A stretch of 64,000 bases of DNA, taken from NCBI RefSeq assembly GCF_033807715.1, contig NC_084590.1, positions 35,305,505-35,369,504 of the forward strand, given 5' to 3'. A program made the translations under genes and the position numbers. This DNA is from Cololabis saira (Eukaryota > Chordata > Actinopteri > Beloniformes > Belonidae). A model generated the notes under the pieces. The model was given only the letters and a program-made list of their open reading frames with translations. It had not been told where the DNA came from and did not search any database. Shown piece after piece: positions 42,501 through 50,362 of this stretch (the stretch's first letter is position 1; each line of letters begins with the position of its first letter).

Positions 42501-44060
42501 CTTCCTGTCTATACTTTCAATAAAAGGCCACTAAAGCCACAAAAAATCTTTAAAAAATAAATATTGTGATTAGATAATTCCTAGTAAAGCATAATATCGA
42601 AAACTTGAGCAAAAACCGATTACCGATTCTTCATGGCCAAACATTGTTTGCATTTTTAGCCTTAGCGATGCTAATTTCTTGTTCAATTTTCTTATTTATA
42701 TACATGTTTGCCGGGATGAAGGCCTTTTAGGTAAGATATAAGACTTGTTGTGTTAAAATGTGCCGTCTTCTTTCATCCTCTCTGAATCCTTGCTGAACTT
42801 GCTTTGCAAACAATGCTGTTCTCTTTCACCAAGAAAAATAACCCAACTAGTATACTAGCTCAGGTGCTATGCTGTTAGCGCTCATTTCTAGTCAGGCAGA
42901 CACGGGGCCATGTTGGGGTCCTGCCAGTAACGTGCAGCAGATCGGGTATTGACAATGATGCACTAAGTTTTGAGGGCCAACAAACAATTTTGTTCATTTT
43001 CATTAATTTATCAGTTATTTATGTGGTTTTATTTATTACCGAGATGATAAAAATGACGTAATTGGTCCTACCATATGTAAACTATTCGGCATCCCAAATA
43101 TTTGCCCATAAATTGATCAGCCGTATTAGTAACTTGCATCAATTCGACATCTCCAGACCAACTGTTTTGTGTGTTAATGTAAAATGTACACAGAGCTCTG
43201 CCCAGAACTAGCTAGTTTTTGATTGATCATGAGTTTGAGCCCTTAAAAAAAAAGAAAAATGGATGCACAAATGATCATGTTTTACAATAAGCGTCTCCTC
43301 TTGAGAGTAAAAGTGCACACACATAAAGGGTGTGGGTTATGGCAAAAGTGCATTAACTGCAGCAGGACGATAATTCAGAGCAGCTTGCCCTCATTAAGAC
43401 TTAGCAGTCCATCCCACTGAAGCTCCTTACTCTGAGGGCAGCTTAGGCCCTTCATCCCCATTTCAATATGGACCACAGCCCTGCCTCCCATGTACGAGGA
43501 TGCTAGTGATGGTGATGACAGAGCTGTCCAAAGACTGAGACCTCTCGTAACCCTAAACATACGCAGGGTAACACGAGGTCAGCTGCATGCTGTGCCAATA
43601 TCCTAATCTTTCATGTTCTCTTCAATTCTAGGCCCATTGAATACTGGAGATACATCTCCATATGTCCATTCTCACAATATTACCCATGACAGTTATGTTG
43701 AGGTGTAGATATTATTATTATTGTTAGGTAAATATCGCATGTAATTTTGAATTAATTTATGTATTCTTTTACAGCTTTTATTACACCCAGTTTCATCTTA
43801 CATGGGACTGAAGATGGTGATTTCAAATTTGATAAAAGCGCTTTAATTTTTATTTTTTTACTTTTATTTTATTTTTTTATCAAATAATGCAGGACTAAAT
43901 CAAACTACTTTTGGAGACAAAAAAATCTAACATCTGAAACAAGTTAAACAAAACTACCTAAAGTGAAACATTGCTGATTGACTGTAAAGTAGATTGACAA
44001 ACAAACCTTAAAATATATGATTTTTTTCTTTCCAGTATTAAATTAATCTTGACTAATTTG

Positions 44061-44109
<49 letters not shown>

Positions 44110-46967
44110 CTGTCTGACACGTTTTTTTTAGCCTTTGCATAGAATATCCTTTAAGGATGAAGGTGTCCCTTTGCGGTTCTTGATGACCAACTTCCCTGTT
44201 GAGTTGTTGGGCGTTTTATTTCACACAGTCTCATCTAAACTCAGATACTGTCACTCAAATAATTAAAGGAGCCGTCTGTAAGAAATGGCCAAAACTGGTA
44301 CTGCAGTCACTTTCAAAATATTGTTGAGCGGCGTGTACCCTCCCCCTCCTCCCCCCGACCAGAGGTTGCCAGGTAGGCTGCAGAATGCAGCAGGAACGTA
44401 GGCTGCCATGGCTGCGATAATTAGAGCCGAGCTGGCAACCCGGAGGCCGAAACAATACTGACTTGGTGATTGGGAGATAGGTGGAGGGTGGAGCTTCAGA
44501 AACAATCCTGACTTGGTGATTGGGAGATAGGTGGAGGGTGGAGCTTCAGGCCAAAACAAAAAATGACAACATAAACATCAGTTGAGGGCTGCAACTCCTC
44601 TTTTTAAACTGGAATATCCTGGCTTGAGTGCTGTTATCAGTGACATAAGTATTTGAAATGAACATGATTTTTAAATGTCTGTTGACATATCGGGGTCATT
44701 TTATGATTCGTTTTATTGTTGCTCTTACATACAGCTCCTTTAAGTCAACCTATATATCTCCTCACAGGGGCGCCGGAAATAAAGAGGGGCTAAAGGAGAG
44801 GGATTCTAGGGGCCCATGATTGAGGGGGGCCCAGAGAGACCCCGAATCATGATGAAATGATAATACAGAAAAAATAATTATCAACTGACATATAATCACA
44901 AATGTTTTATTTTCCTGGTAACAATAACTTGATTTGTTTTGGAAACTTCAACGCCTGCAGGCTCTGGTGTTCACCAAAAAGTCAAAAAATCCATCACTTC
45001 ACTCTTAAAAGTGTGGGACTAGAGTTGTTGGTGAGAAAAACTGTTTTGACACATGCACTGCTGACCTGAAGTGTTCCAGAAATGTTCCAGACGAATGGCA
45101 TGTAAGAACACACATGTCCACAGCATTCCCCCAAGTTGCAGAGATCCTCAGCTCAGTAGTAAAATGTCTGGGTGAGACCGTCTCCAAATAGAGTGCCTTC
45201 TTTGGGGAAATTTACAAGGGTTTAAGATGGTAAGCTGTTGCTTCAATTCTTTTTGCACATATGCTGCTTTTTCTTCCTGTTTGTCAATAATGTGGATACC
45301 TTCAAAAACAAATGGAACTGTAATTACTCAAAAAAAAAAAAAAAAACGAAGGAGAAAGTCATCAAGGAATCCTGTCAGGAATTCTCAACGTGTGATGCAA
45401 AAGAAAAATTTTAAATCATATTCTGCCTCTTGGACGTCTAGAGAGAGGATCCCCCGCCAACCCACGTCTCCCCATCCTCCCTCTCCTCACAGCTCGCATC
45501 GTGAGAGAACATCTCCAGCAGAAAACCTCCCACTGTGCAGAACACGTTTGAACAGTAACTACAGAATAAGTTCGGACCAAACTGTCTGCACATCCTCTTG
45601 AATAATTCAGGTGTTCATGCGTGAGAACAGCTTAAGACGGCACAGGCAGACGAAAAAAAGTCTTCAGGGGTGGGGGAACTATATCATGGAGCCTAATGAT
45701 GGGAAACTTGTGACAAACATCTTCTCTACCACGGTCTTGTAGAAAATGCATTTGAATGGTGAAGAAAGAGTGAAAAATACAGATGTGCAATAGAAGATGA
45801 GGCCTAAAGACAAAAAAGCAATTAGTGTTCACATATTACTCCAATCAGAAAATGTGGGGCAGTTTTACCATGGACTTTTCAAACATCTATGATAGATGAA
45901 GCGTTCATAGTTAAATGGTTTGACATCCCAAAACATACGGAGTATACTGTGGCAGCTCTAATCAGAAAAGAGCAGGACTGATAAGACCAGAACCTGTCAC
46001 CAAAACCTCCCAATCTTTCTTGTGATAAAAAAGAAAGAAATGACTGCAAGAGATTTAAAGAAAGATAACAAGATAGCAGAAGTCTCAAAGAGTAGCTGTG
46101 AAGTTGAACAAAACGTAGGTGTAAGAAAAGGAGATAAACACAAAGGTAGAACGACAACAGCCAACAATTAGCGAGACTAAGTGGGCGCTAAATGTGTCTT
46201 GGCATTGTAATATAGAGCAGACGTAATCAAGAAATTAATATTACCTTAAATATGATGTACTCTAAAGCTTCCCGCATGAAATCAAATATCCACTCTGCCT
46301 GAAAAGCTTATGGCAGCTCCCAGCACTTTATTCTTCATCTTGTCCATTTCATAATCAGGTTTCTATTGACTGAACACATGAAGGAATCAACTCCGGGTGT
46401 TTAATGACAGGAGCCATTTTTTTTGAGAAAGCACAGAGCAGGCAGCGCTCATGACGAACAGAGGCCAACTGAAGGTGAAATGAGACGACACAGAAAACGT
46501 CAAGTGAGGGGTGGGGGTATCTTTTCATTTAGCAATTACCAAAGAACAAATCTAATTTAGCTCAATGATGTCCAGACCACAGTGTAACTGACACACTACC
46601 CTGTTTGGTATACCTTAAAGGTGAAAGATTTCTGCATGAAAAGAAGGGGGAGGGCGAAAGCAATGTCTGTATGATGGAGTGCCGGTGTGTATTACGGTGT
46701 ACGCAGACTGAAATGAGATGTAATTAACGAGGACGATATCGCTTCCCCCCACCAACTGTGAGGAGGGGGAGCTGAAATATCCGCTCTGTTCAGAAACAGT
46801 GTAATCATGCTTCATTTTCTGCTTTATCCGTGATTGAGCCAAACAGAAGGAACAACGAAAAGAAAAAAAAAAGAAAAAGAAACCTCGTTCATCTCCATCT
46901 TACCTTTCAATTATGTCAGCAATGGTACATGCAAACATCTGCAGGCCCTCTGGAAGCTGCAAAGCGA
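10322..46967 (-). CDS. dph1: dph1 partial gene: seven joined exons (2-(3-amino-3-carboxypropyl)histidine synthase subunit 1)
   Basis: Joined minus-strand exons, in transcript order: 46967-46904, 25579-25458, 21631-21477, 19044-18923, 16373-16305, 15370-15214, 10422-10322. They total 790 nt. Every intron is GT-AG and the phases agree, so one uninterrupted reading frame of about 263 residues results; it aligns by eye with roughly residues 75-340 of vertebrate DPH1 (about 440 aa). Known for the family: Dph1 pairs with Dph2 in the cytosol, binds a 4Fe-4S cluster, and moves a 3-amino-3-carboxypropyl group from S-adenosylmethionine to the diphthamide histidine of eEF2. Two of the three expected cluster cysteines are visible (motif YGACC in exon B, ILGC in exon D). 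The third, expected in a VACPR-like motif just after the last exon here, is not in the part I could recognise. N-terminal exon(s) are also missing and probably lie beyond the right edge. No stop or frameshift is seen, so the gene looks functional. Confidence 0.95.
10585..11150 (-). pseudogene. LINE reverse-transcriptase C-terminal remnant
   Basis: On the minus strand the frame from 10818 reads [20 protein letters not shown] and continues with an LGTA segment. This resembles the PVVIGALG...WLQQ...LGTAKILR segment at the C-terminus of a teleost LINE polyprotein. Upstream (to about 11150) the frame continues only with stops and shifts. It lies in the dph1 intron between exons F and G in the same orientation as the gene. 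The clade is uncertain. Confidence 0.5.
11290..11700 (+). mobile_element. Retroelement LTR- or promoter-like fragment
   Basis: A GC-richer island in an AT-rich intron. It contains gagagcgctctcatgcggtc, cccttatattctcactgcg and cgcttcttccccgtgagtg, phrases I associate with a dispersed teleost retroelement leader. A TATA-like ttatattc is followed by a short leader. Borders and target duplications could not be fixed, so the class is open. Confidence 0.35.
11829..12318. mobile_element. DNA-transposon-derived repeat segments
   Basis: The first part (11829-11935) has gatttatggttccgcgttac followed by acgcagagcctacggcgtag, a familiar end of a teleost DNA transposon. The second part (about 12066-12318) repeats ggatat/atcggatat motifs and ends tctgaacgcggcctta. 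Outer ends aaggc and gcctt could be short inverted termini of one element, but that is a guess. Confidence 0.4.
14497..15192 (+). pseudogene. L2-type LINE 3' end (ORF2 C-terminus and 3' UTR)
   Basis: A plus-strand frame around 14560-14811 reads [20 protein letters not shown] and later [14 protein letters not shown], the C-terminal ORF2 pattern of teleost L2-like elements (LHWLPVQFRIEFK...APLLWNQLP). The 3' UTR follows, with the typical aaaagggagtttttcctttcc and a tail ttgacaaataaactgaactgaat. It is 5'-truncated and antisense to dph1. Its end lies about 20 bp from the exon F splice donor. Confidence 0.75.
15214..15370 (-). CDS. dph1: dph1 exon F, 157 nt
   Basis: Acceptor ctatttgtag, donor gtgggtttac. 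It contains [18 protein letters not shown] and [18 protein letters not shown], both diagnostic of Dph1. The first A completes the Arg codon from exon E, and the exon ends on a complete Glu codon. The 3' end of an L2 LINE in opposite orientation stops about 20 bp beyond the splice donor (14497-15192). Confidence 0.97.
15371..16304. repeat. dph1 intron E-F with poly(A) and (TG)n tracts
   Basis: Holds a 28-bp poly(A) at 15489-15516 and a perfect (TG)20 at 16182-16221. No gene or transposon was recognised otherwise. Confidence 0.8.
16305..16373 (-). CDS. dph1: dph1 exon E, 69 nt
   Basis: Acceptor tttctatag, donor gtacag. A short exon reading [20 protein letters not shown] then AYR across the junction; the first T completes Ile with exon D. 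The [10 protein letters not shown] motif is highly conserved in eukaryotic Dph1. Phase matches both neighbours. Confidence 0.96.
16374..18922. other. dph1 intron D-E, nothing recognised
   Basis: Single-copy-looking AT-rich intron. The short frames here have no family resemblance and no paired splice sites. Confidence 0.6.
18923..19044 (-). CDS. dph1: dph1 exon D, 122 nt, second iron-sulfur cysteine
   Basis: Acceptor cgtcacag, donor gtaagg. It begins in phase 0 and ends with AT of a split codon. The peptide contains [20 protein letters not shown] followed by SPRLD, a signature of Dph1. The ILGC cysteine is the expected second cluster ligand. Synonymous differences from mammals and a divergent N-terminal stretch (AVSAALKPE) fit an orthologue in a distant vertebrate. 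Confidence 0.96.
20070..20276 (+). mobile_element. RTE/Rex3-like LINE 3' end fragment
   Basis: The phrase gaggtgcgttgggcgtatcc is followed by ggggcagacccatgacaggc, tacagggattatatctctcc and a gatggatgg-type tail. This is the usual 3' end layout of teleost RTE/Rex3 elements. Short, 5'-truncated, in the intron between dph1 exons C and D. Confidence 0.55.
21477..21631 (-). CDS. dph1: dph1 exon C, 155 nt
   Basis: Acceptor cttcctatag, donor gtgaat after CTG CAG. It supplies the last two bases of an Ile codon and ends on a complete codon. The peptide includes [20 protein letters not shown] and ends [14 protein letters not shown]. These match the start of the middle Dph1 domain, where the human protein has IPMDTS...LYVFVDIRID and [13 protein letters not shown]. 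No frame disruption. Confidence 0.96.
21632..25457. other. dph1 intron B-C, nothing recognised
   Basis: A 3.8-kb AT-rich intron without recognisable transposons, RNA genes or long frames. Confidence 0.6.
25458..25579 (-). CDS. dph1: dph1 exon B, 122 nt, first iron-sulfur cysteine
   Basis: Acceptor gcgtcccag, donor gtaagta. The first base completes the Arg codon from exon A; the last base A starts the Ile codon completed in exon C. It encodes [20 protein letters not shown] followed by [20 protein letters not shown], nearly identical to vertebrate DPH1. The YGACC cysteine is the expected first ligand of the 4Fe-4S cluster. Phase on both sides fits the neighbours exactly, which is strong evidence that the exon is real. 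Confidence 0.97.
26999..27443. mobile_element. hAT-like MITE with TAGGGCTGTTCGATT ends
   Basis: Inverted ends TAGGGCTGTTCGATT and AATCGAACAGCCCTA. The interior is AT-rich with repeated atcg motifs (aaatcgtaatcgcgattatg near one end, ataatcgtaatcgaaaatcg near the other). It lies in a TA-rich site; an 8-bp duplication cannot be proved because the flanks are simple (AT)n sequence. Confidence 0.7.
27446..27499. repeat. (AT)n microsatellite
   Basis: About 27 perfect AT units directly beside the right end of the hAT-like MITE; a shorter AT tract lies beyond its left end (26984-26998). The element probably landed in an existing AT array. Confidence 0.95.
29474..31100 (+). mobile_element. Tc1-type transposon, full length, 1627 bp
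   Basis: Terminal inverted repeats start CAGTCAGTCCGGAAAGTATT on both ends. They extend about 206 bp on the left (29474-29679) and about 218 bp on the right (30883-31100), with a 7-bp gap in the left arm. Inner repeats (cataagtattcagaacgttt) echo the outer ends, an IR/DR layout as in other fish Tc1 elements. The TA target is duplicated at 29472-29473 and 31101-31102. A complete transposase frame fills the middle. It sits in the large dph1 intron on the opposite strand. Confidence 0.96.
29841..30881 (+). CDS. Tc1 transposase, DD34E, apparently intact
   Basis: Cuts and pastes its own element at TA sites. Taking ATG at 29841, the product is 346 aa, the usual Tc1 length. An N-terminal paired-type helix-turn-helix region (about 11-115) includes [19 protein letters not shown] and a GRPPKL hinge. 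The glycine-rich box [12 protein letters not shown] is at 191-202. Catalytic residues are visible as D159 (WSDET), D250 (QQDND) and E285 (NPIEHLW), with 34 residues between the last two. There is no stop or frameshift. The frame is open upstream to ATG 29778. Related elements, as I recall, start at a Met that here is a GTG Val codon (29862), so the true start is uncertain. Confidence 0.93.
   Translation: MLQHKPNVKSKELSSDLRNRIVSRHKSGEGYRKMSAALKVPVSTVACIILKWKKFGTTRNLPRAGRPPKLSNRGRRALVREVTKDPTVTLSELQRSSVERGETSRRTTISAAIHQSGLYGRVARRQPLLTKKHMAAQLEFAKRHLEDSQTMRKKILWSDETKIKLFGMNSTRRVWRRTGTAHHLENTIPTVKHGGGSIMLWGCFSSAGPGPLVRIEEKMNAAMYRDILDENLIQSAVDLRLGRRFIFQQDNDPKHTAKISKEWLQNNHVNVLEWPSQSPDLNPIEHLWRDLKMAVHRRSPSNLMELERVCKEEWAKLPKNRRAKLVATYSKRLEAVIAARGASTRY
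35056..35599. mobile_element. TTAA-type MITE, family 2, copy 2 (complete)
   Basis: Ends read CTAAAGGGGGCCTATTATG on the left and CATAATAGATCCACTTTAA on the right, an inverted pair. TTAA is intact at 35596-35599 and changed to CTAA on the left. The interior contains cgtcgttacgtaacgacggg, a palindrome, and matches 8067-8340 in inverse orientation. No coding capacity. Confidence 0.75.
37346..38015. mobile_element. hAT-type MITE with exact 8-bp target duplication
   Basis: Ends TAGGGGTGGG and CCCACCCCTA. The 8-bp duplication AAAGGGAT is exact at 37338-37345 and 38016-38023, the hallmark of hAT elements. Subterminal regions are rich in atatcg/cgatat repeats. The 670-bp interior is AT-rich and non-coding. 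Confidence 0.92.
40846..41430 (+). mobile_element. hAT element, internally deleted, exact 8-bp duplication
   Basis: Ends CAGGGCCGCC and GGCGGCTCTG are imperfect inverted repeats. The 8-bp duplication TATACAGT is exact at 40838-40845 and 41431-41438. The left subterminal region is strongly GC-rich (ggcctcgcgccccagggggc). It keeps the first part of a transposase frame (see next entry) and lacks the catalytic core. Confidence 0.92.
41145..41430 (+). pseudogene. hAT transposase N-terminal fragment
   Basis: ATG at 41145 opens [20 protein letters not shown] and continues to EEFNASLKG, where TAG interrupts. The frame resumes [14 protein letters not shown] and runs into the right inverted repeat. 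The charged start resembles the N-terminus of zinc-finger (TTF-type) hAT transposases in fish; the zinc finger and DDE core are absent. One stop plus truncation means no product. Confidence 0.65.
42365..42558 (+). mobile_element. tRNA-derived SINE with exact 14-bp target duplications
   Basis: The tRNA-like head starts caggccgctgggtgacacaa. An A-box-like tggttaaagc lies at about 42385 and a B box ggttcaagtcc at 42440-42450. A tRNA-unrelated body and an A-rich 3' end follow. Flanks aaatattgtgatta are exact at 42351-42364 and 42559-42572, showing L1/L2-type target-primed insertion. It is not a tRNA gene: the acceptor arms do not pair and there is no terminator at the right place. Confidence 0.88.
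44061..44105. repeat. (ATA)n microsatellite
   Basis: About 15 perfect trinucleotide units. It gives a poly-Ile frame on the minus strand, which is not a gene. Confidence 0.95.
44263..44743. mobile_element. TTAA-flanked MITE with internal 50-bp tandem duplication
   Basis: TTAA at 44263-44266 and 44740-44743 flank the inverted ends AGGAGCCGTCTGTAAG and CTTACATACAGCTCCT. The ends match those of the MITE at 58421-58768 only in the first bases, so this is a related but distinct family. A 50-bp unit (aaacaat(a/c)ctgacttgg... ending gagcttcag) is duplicated in tandem at 44450-44499 and 44500-44549 with one mismatch. Confidence 0.85.
44764..44870. mobile_element. Possible DNA-transposon end fragment
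   Basis: Begins caggggcgccggaaataaag and contains the G-rich phrase gattgaggggggcccagag, typical of a truncated teleost DNA transposon end. No partner end was found. Confidence 0.3.
46904..46967 (-). CDS. dph1: dph1 exon A (first exon visible), 64 nt
   Basis: Minus-strand exon with acceptor ...ctctccag before 46967 and donor gtaagatgg after 46904. It starts two bases into a codon and ends with AG of a split Arg codon. It reads [20 protein letters not shown] plus the split Arg, matching the family segment [22 protein letters not shown]. This follows the N-terminal IWRI-type helix, whose exon I could not find between 46968 and 64000. The next exon downstream is 21.3 kb away. Confidence 0.93.
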
Positions 46968-47713
46968 CTGGAGAGGAAGAGGAAACAGCAAACAGACACG
47001 TTACACACTTTTCTAGGCACTGCAATATTTCCCCCCCCTTGTTTTTTAATACAGCCAGCCAGCTATACAGAACGTAGCAGCTTATAGTCAAGCCGGCTCA
47101 TAGCAAACAGTGACATTTCAGAGCGTTTTTAATTTTGCATTGGAAGTAGTGTTTTATTTTAGAGGGTGACAGGTTGGTGAAAAGTCCAAAACAATTACCA
47201 CAGCTCCATCTCTGTAGCTTACAGCCTGCCACGAGCATTATGCAGAACACTTTCACTCATTCTGCCCTGAAGTCAAGCAACCAATTAACTTTCAAAAGGC
47301 CTGCTGACGCTGTTGTCGTTGACGACGGGAGACCAATTGATCTACTGATTTGTGACCTGAGAAATCCAGCAGAAAAAGCTCATTTAGTGCAGTGCTTTCT
47401 AAGTGGTTTGAGCTTCTTTTCAGACGCGCTCAGCGTCAAGAGACAGGCGTGTTTTATTATCCTTTTTTTTTCTTTTTTAATTTTAAATAAAACAAGCAGG
47501 GAGGGCTGAAAGCAGTTTGCCTATAATCTCAACTGCACTCTGCCTGCAATTAGGGACACTTCCTTTTATACATATTCATGAAAGAAAAATGACTGCTGTC
47601 AATGTAAACACAGGAACCAATGCACGAACATTCTGTCTCAAAGAAACCTATTAAAGAAAATATGTAATGGGCAAGGAAATTCATGACGTTTTCTAAGAAA
47701 CTCTCATTAAGAA

Positions 47714-48180
47714 TCAAATCAAATCAAACTTTATTTGTAAAGCACCTTTCATACAAAAAATGTAACACAAAGTGCTTTTCATAAAACATAAACATAAAAT
47801 GTATTAAATTCATTCACTTGTTAAAAACAAGTTTTTCTAAAATTTTACTTAAAAACGGTAAGTTGGATACAGGCCGGTAGTTATTTAAAACATTGGGGTC
47901 CAACCCACTCTTCTTCAGAAGGGGCTTCACCACCGCCGTTTTAAAGGCGGCGGGGAAGACACCCGTCTGAAGAGAACAGTTGACCAAATACAAGAGCTGC
48001 TCCTCAAAGAACCCATAGAGTGTTTTAAAAAACGGTGTGGGAATGGGGTCTAAAAGGCAGGTTGTGGGCTTTACCTTGGAGAAAACTCTACAAAGAGAGA
48101 AAAACCTGGTCATTCAGAATATACAGGTCGTCAGCTGACATCCTTTAGAGATACTGAGCCTGAAACCTGATCATTTCCAT
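47714..48180 (-). pseudogene. L2-type LINE fragment, RT segment joined to 3' tail
   Basis: On the minus strand the frame reads LDPIPTPFFKTLYGFFEEQL, then LQTGVFPAAFKTAVVKPLLK and NNYRPVSNLPFLSKILEKL, the opening of an L2 reverse-transcriptase domain. It runs almost directly into an L2 3' tail (aaaggtgctttacaaataaa then ttgattt repeats, 47714-47760). The catalytic two-thirds of RT is missing, so this is an internally deleted copy. Confidence 0.8.
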
Positions 48181-48479
48181 CGTACAAGCTTTGGGGGCAA
48201 AGAGCTGAACATCTGTTTAGTCCAAATACCTTGACTTCTGTTCATGCTGTGCATGTGGAAACGTAACATCACCATGACTTAAACGATTAGGTTTTGATTA
48301 CCAGATTCACCAAACATTTAGGTGATGTCTTAACACAGTCATAAAGGTTCTGACCACCTTTTGCCCTGAAAGATTTTGGTTAAGCACTAACCTTCAATGA
48401 TTTAGTAATGCATTGACTCGTTCTTGACCCAATTACTTTCAGCAATGTCCTCAGTTGTTTTGCTTGATGCTGATTCAAC

Positions 48480-48513
48480 ACGTTTCGAACAGACTGATGT
48501 CTGTTCGAAACGT
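48480..48513. repeat. Perfect 15-bp inverted repeat with 4-base loop
   Basis: Arms acgtttcgaacagac and gtctgttcgaaacgt around the loop tgat. It lies directly before the start of the L2 ORF1 remnant. There is no trailing T-run to make it a terminator. Confidence 0.9.
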
Positions 48514-48519
48514 GGAAAT

Positions 48520-49089
48520 GGAGGATCAATCAATGGAGGATCAATCTCCGACTGAGACTGAGAGTAAGAGAACCCTGAAATGTGAACTGTGTGACATGTT
48601 CTTAAATCGTAAATGCAGGTTATTTTAAGGACAATTTTATCTGCACAAAATGTGATAAAATCAAAGAACTGCACTCAAAGAGACATCAAAAAATCAGGAA
48701 ACTTTTAACTCCACTGTTTTAATCGGCTCTGCTGGCATGGGAGCTCAGTCAGCCCTGTTCGCAACAACTCTCCCGGTTTAGGACCCGGGTGTGGAGGCAG
48801 CGGCAGAGGAACATTTTCTATCTCTGACCACAGCGGCTGCAGCAATGGGACGCTCAGCAGGCTCCTGGTCTACACCACATCCAAGGAGAAACCAGTGGAA
48901 GCGGGTGGAAAACAGAGAGCGGCGGGCCGGACGGAAGGAAATCCTCCAGCCCCTACCATCTTGTCCGGAGCTGAGGCTGGAGAACCGCTTCACGTCATTG
49001 AGCCCGGGCCCATCTACTGACCAACAGCCCTTCGCTGCACCCGCCCCCCCACCATCGATTGCCCTCACTGTGGTGATCGGGGACTCCAT
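48520..49089 (+). pseudogene. L2-type LINE ORF1, N-terminal part
   Basis: Reads KCELCDMF near 48570 and FICTKCDKIKEL near 48640, a paired CxxC zinc-finger-like module, with a frameshift between them. A basic, Pro-rich linker follows (frame 48791-49089, for example SWSTPHPRRNQWKRVENRER). It ends in TVVIGDSIV, the first block of the SGNH esterase domain found in ORF1 of L2/CR1 LINEs. An LTR-like element interrupts the domain right after GDSIV. Confidence 0.75.
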
Positions 49090-50362
49090 TGTTGGACCAC
49101 CGCCATGTGATCATGTGAACTCTTATTGAACATTTTGTGAATATGTGAATTCGACTTTAAAGCCGTCTCAACCCCCGGTCTGAAATCAGCTTTAAAGTGC
49201 CTCCTAAAATGGCCGCTTTGCCAAGGACTCCAAAGCCCAGCATGTTTTGGAGGTGTGAAATAGGGTGGTGCCCGAAGGGCGCGCGTCCAATCACTGACCA
49301 GGCGCTGATGACGTCACCGCAGCCCGCGGAACGAGAACTCTGTGTCTGTATTTCCTGGATCCGTGACGGCCGCACTTCGGCGACCGTCGAGAAGAGCCGC
49401 ACGTTCTACAAGGGAGCCGGCCCCGCCGCGCCTCGAAGCCGCGTGAGAGGCTCCGCCCGGTCCAAGGCGGCGTTCCACCGCTGTCCTGTTTCGTTTCAGG
49501 GAGAAGGAGACAGAAACCGAGAGACTGACTGGAAAACCCCGGCAGAAACGCGATCCGCACCCGAAAGAGCCCGCAGCCCCAGATCCGGAGACCGGAAGGC
49601 GTGAGGTTTTAGGGTTTTGGGCAATCAGTTTAATTTAGAGCGGTTTAGAGCTACATTTGTGTTTAATATTAAGTTACTGTACGCATATTACTGTGTAACA
49701 CCAGCAACTACTGGCATTATTGTTGTTTGTTTATTTTGCGGCGCCGTTTCGCCAGTTGATCACAGTTTAAACACCGCAGTCGCCATCCTGTCTGATTGCA
49801 CGTGGGGTGACAAGGGCGCAGCCATCTTTGCCGGCCACGTGCAGCCAGTTGTTTTGAAACACAGATCGGAAGATTTGTACCACATGTTTATTATTTTTGA
49901 TTTATTTTTCTTTGTGCAGTTAATGTTTTATTCTTGTTGTTTTTCTTTATGGTTTTTCTTTATTTTCTTTATGGTTAATGTAGTGTGCCATCAGGATTTA
50001 TTTGGGTGTCGTTTTACCATCTGCTTGACACTGATGTGAATAAATTCTGATTGATTTTGATGAGAGAAATCTTTTGTGTTGTTTTACACATATTTTGTCA
50101 CAATGGCTGATTTGACAGAGCTAGAGCCGAACTGTTAATTGCCTTCAACGGTTATTCTGTAGTGATAATAGTAAAATTTACTACTCTGCAGAATAATCCC
50201 TGACTGATCCCATTGTTAAAGTTATCATTTTTCCTGGTTAAGCCCAGGTGGTGCCCCAAACAATTAAATCATTTTGAATAATTCAATTTGATAAATAATC
50301 TACTTTATTATTAATAATTAATAACTCTTGATAACTGAAACAGCGCCCCCTAAGTCAACGCA
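49090..50362 (+). mobile_element. LTR-like element inserted in the L2 ORF1
   Basis: Begins TGTTGGACCACCGCC, in register with the element at 3736, and its last about 330 bp is homologous to 4471-4786. A polyadenylation signal AATAAA lies at 50039-50044. The first half is very GC-rich and differs from the other copy, so these are related but diverged families. The right border is approximate, and a clear target duplication is not visible. The L2 esterase frame resumes after it. Confidence 0.6.

Larger units (their letters stand above)
25580..46903 (-). other. dph1 intron A-B, 21.3 kb, rich in mobile elements
   Basis: The interval between two exons whose phases match exactly (AG + G). It hosts a Tc1 element, three hAT-type elements, two TTAA-type MITEs and a SINE, annotated separately. 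The stretches 31103-35055, 38024-40837, 41439-42350 and 44880-46900 contain nothing I recognise apart from a weak tRNA-SINE-like fragment near 33752-33842. Confidence 0.85.

Noticed and set aside
42365..42558. tRNA gene
   Set aside because: It has A- and B-box-like promoters but no foldable cloverleaf, and it is flanked by target duplications: a SINE.
49197..49604. 135-codon Arg-rich frame in a GC-rich patch
   Set aside because: It falls inside the second LTR-like element; length is explained by high GC and few stops.
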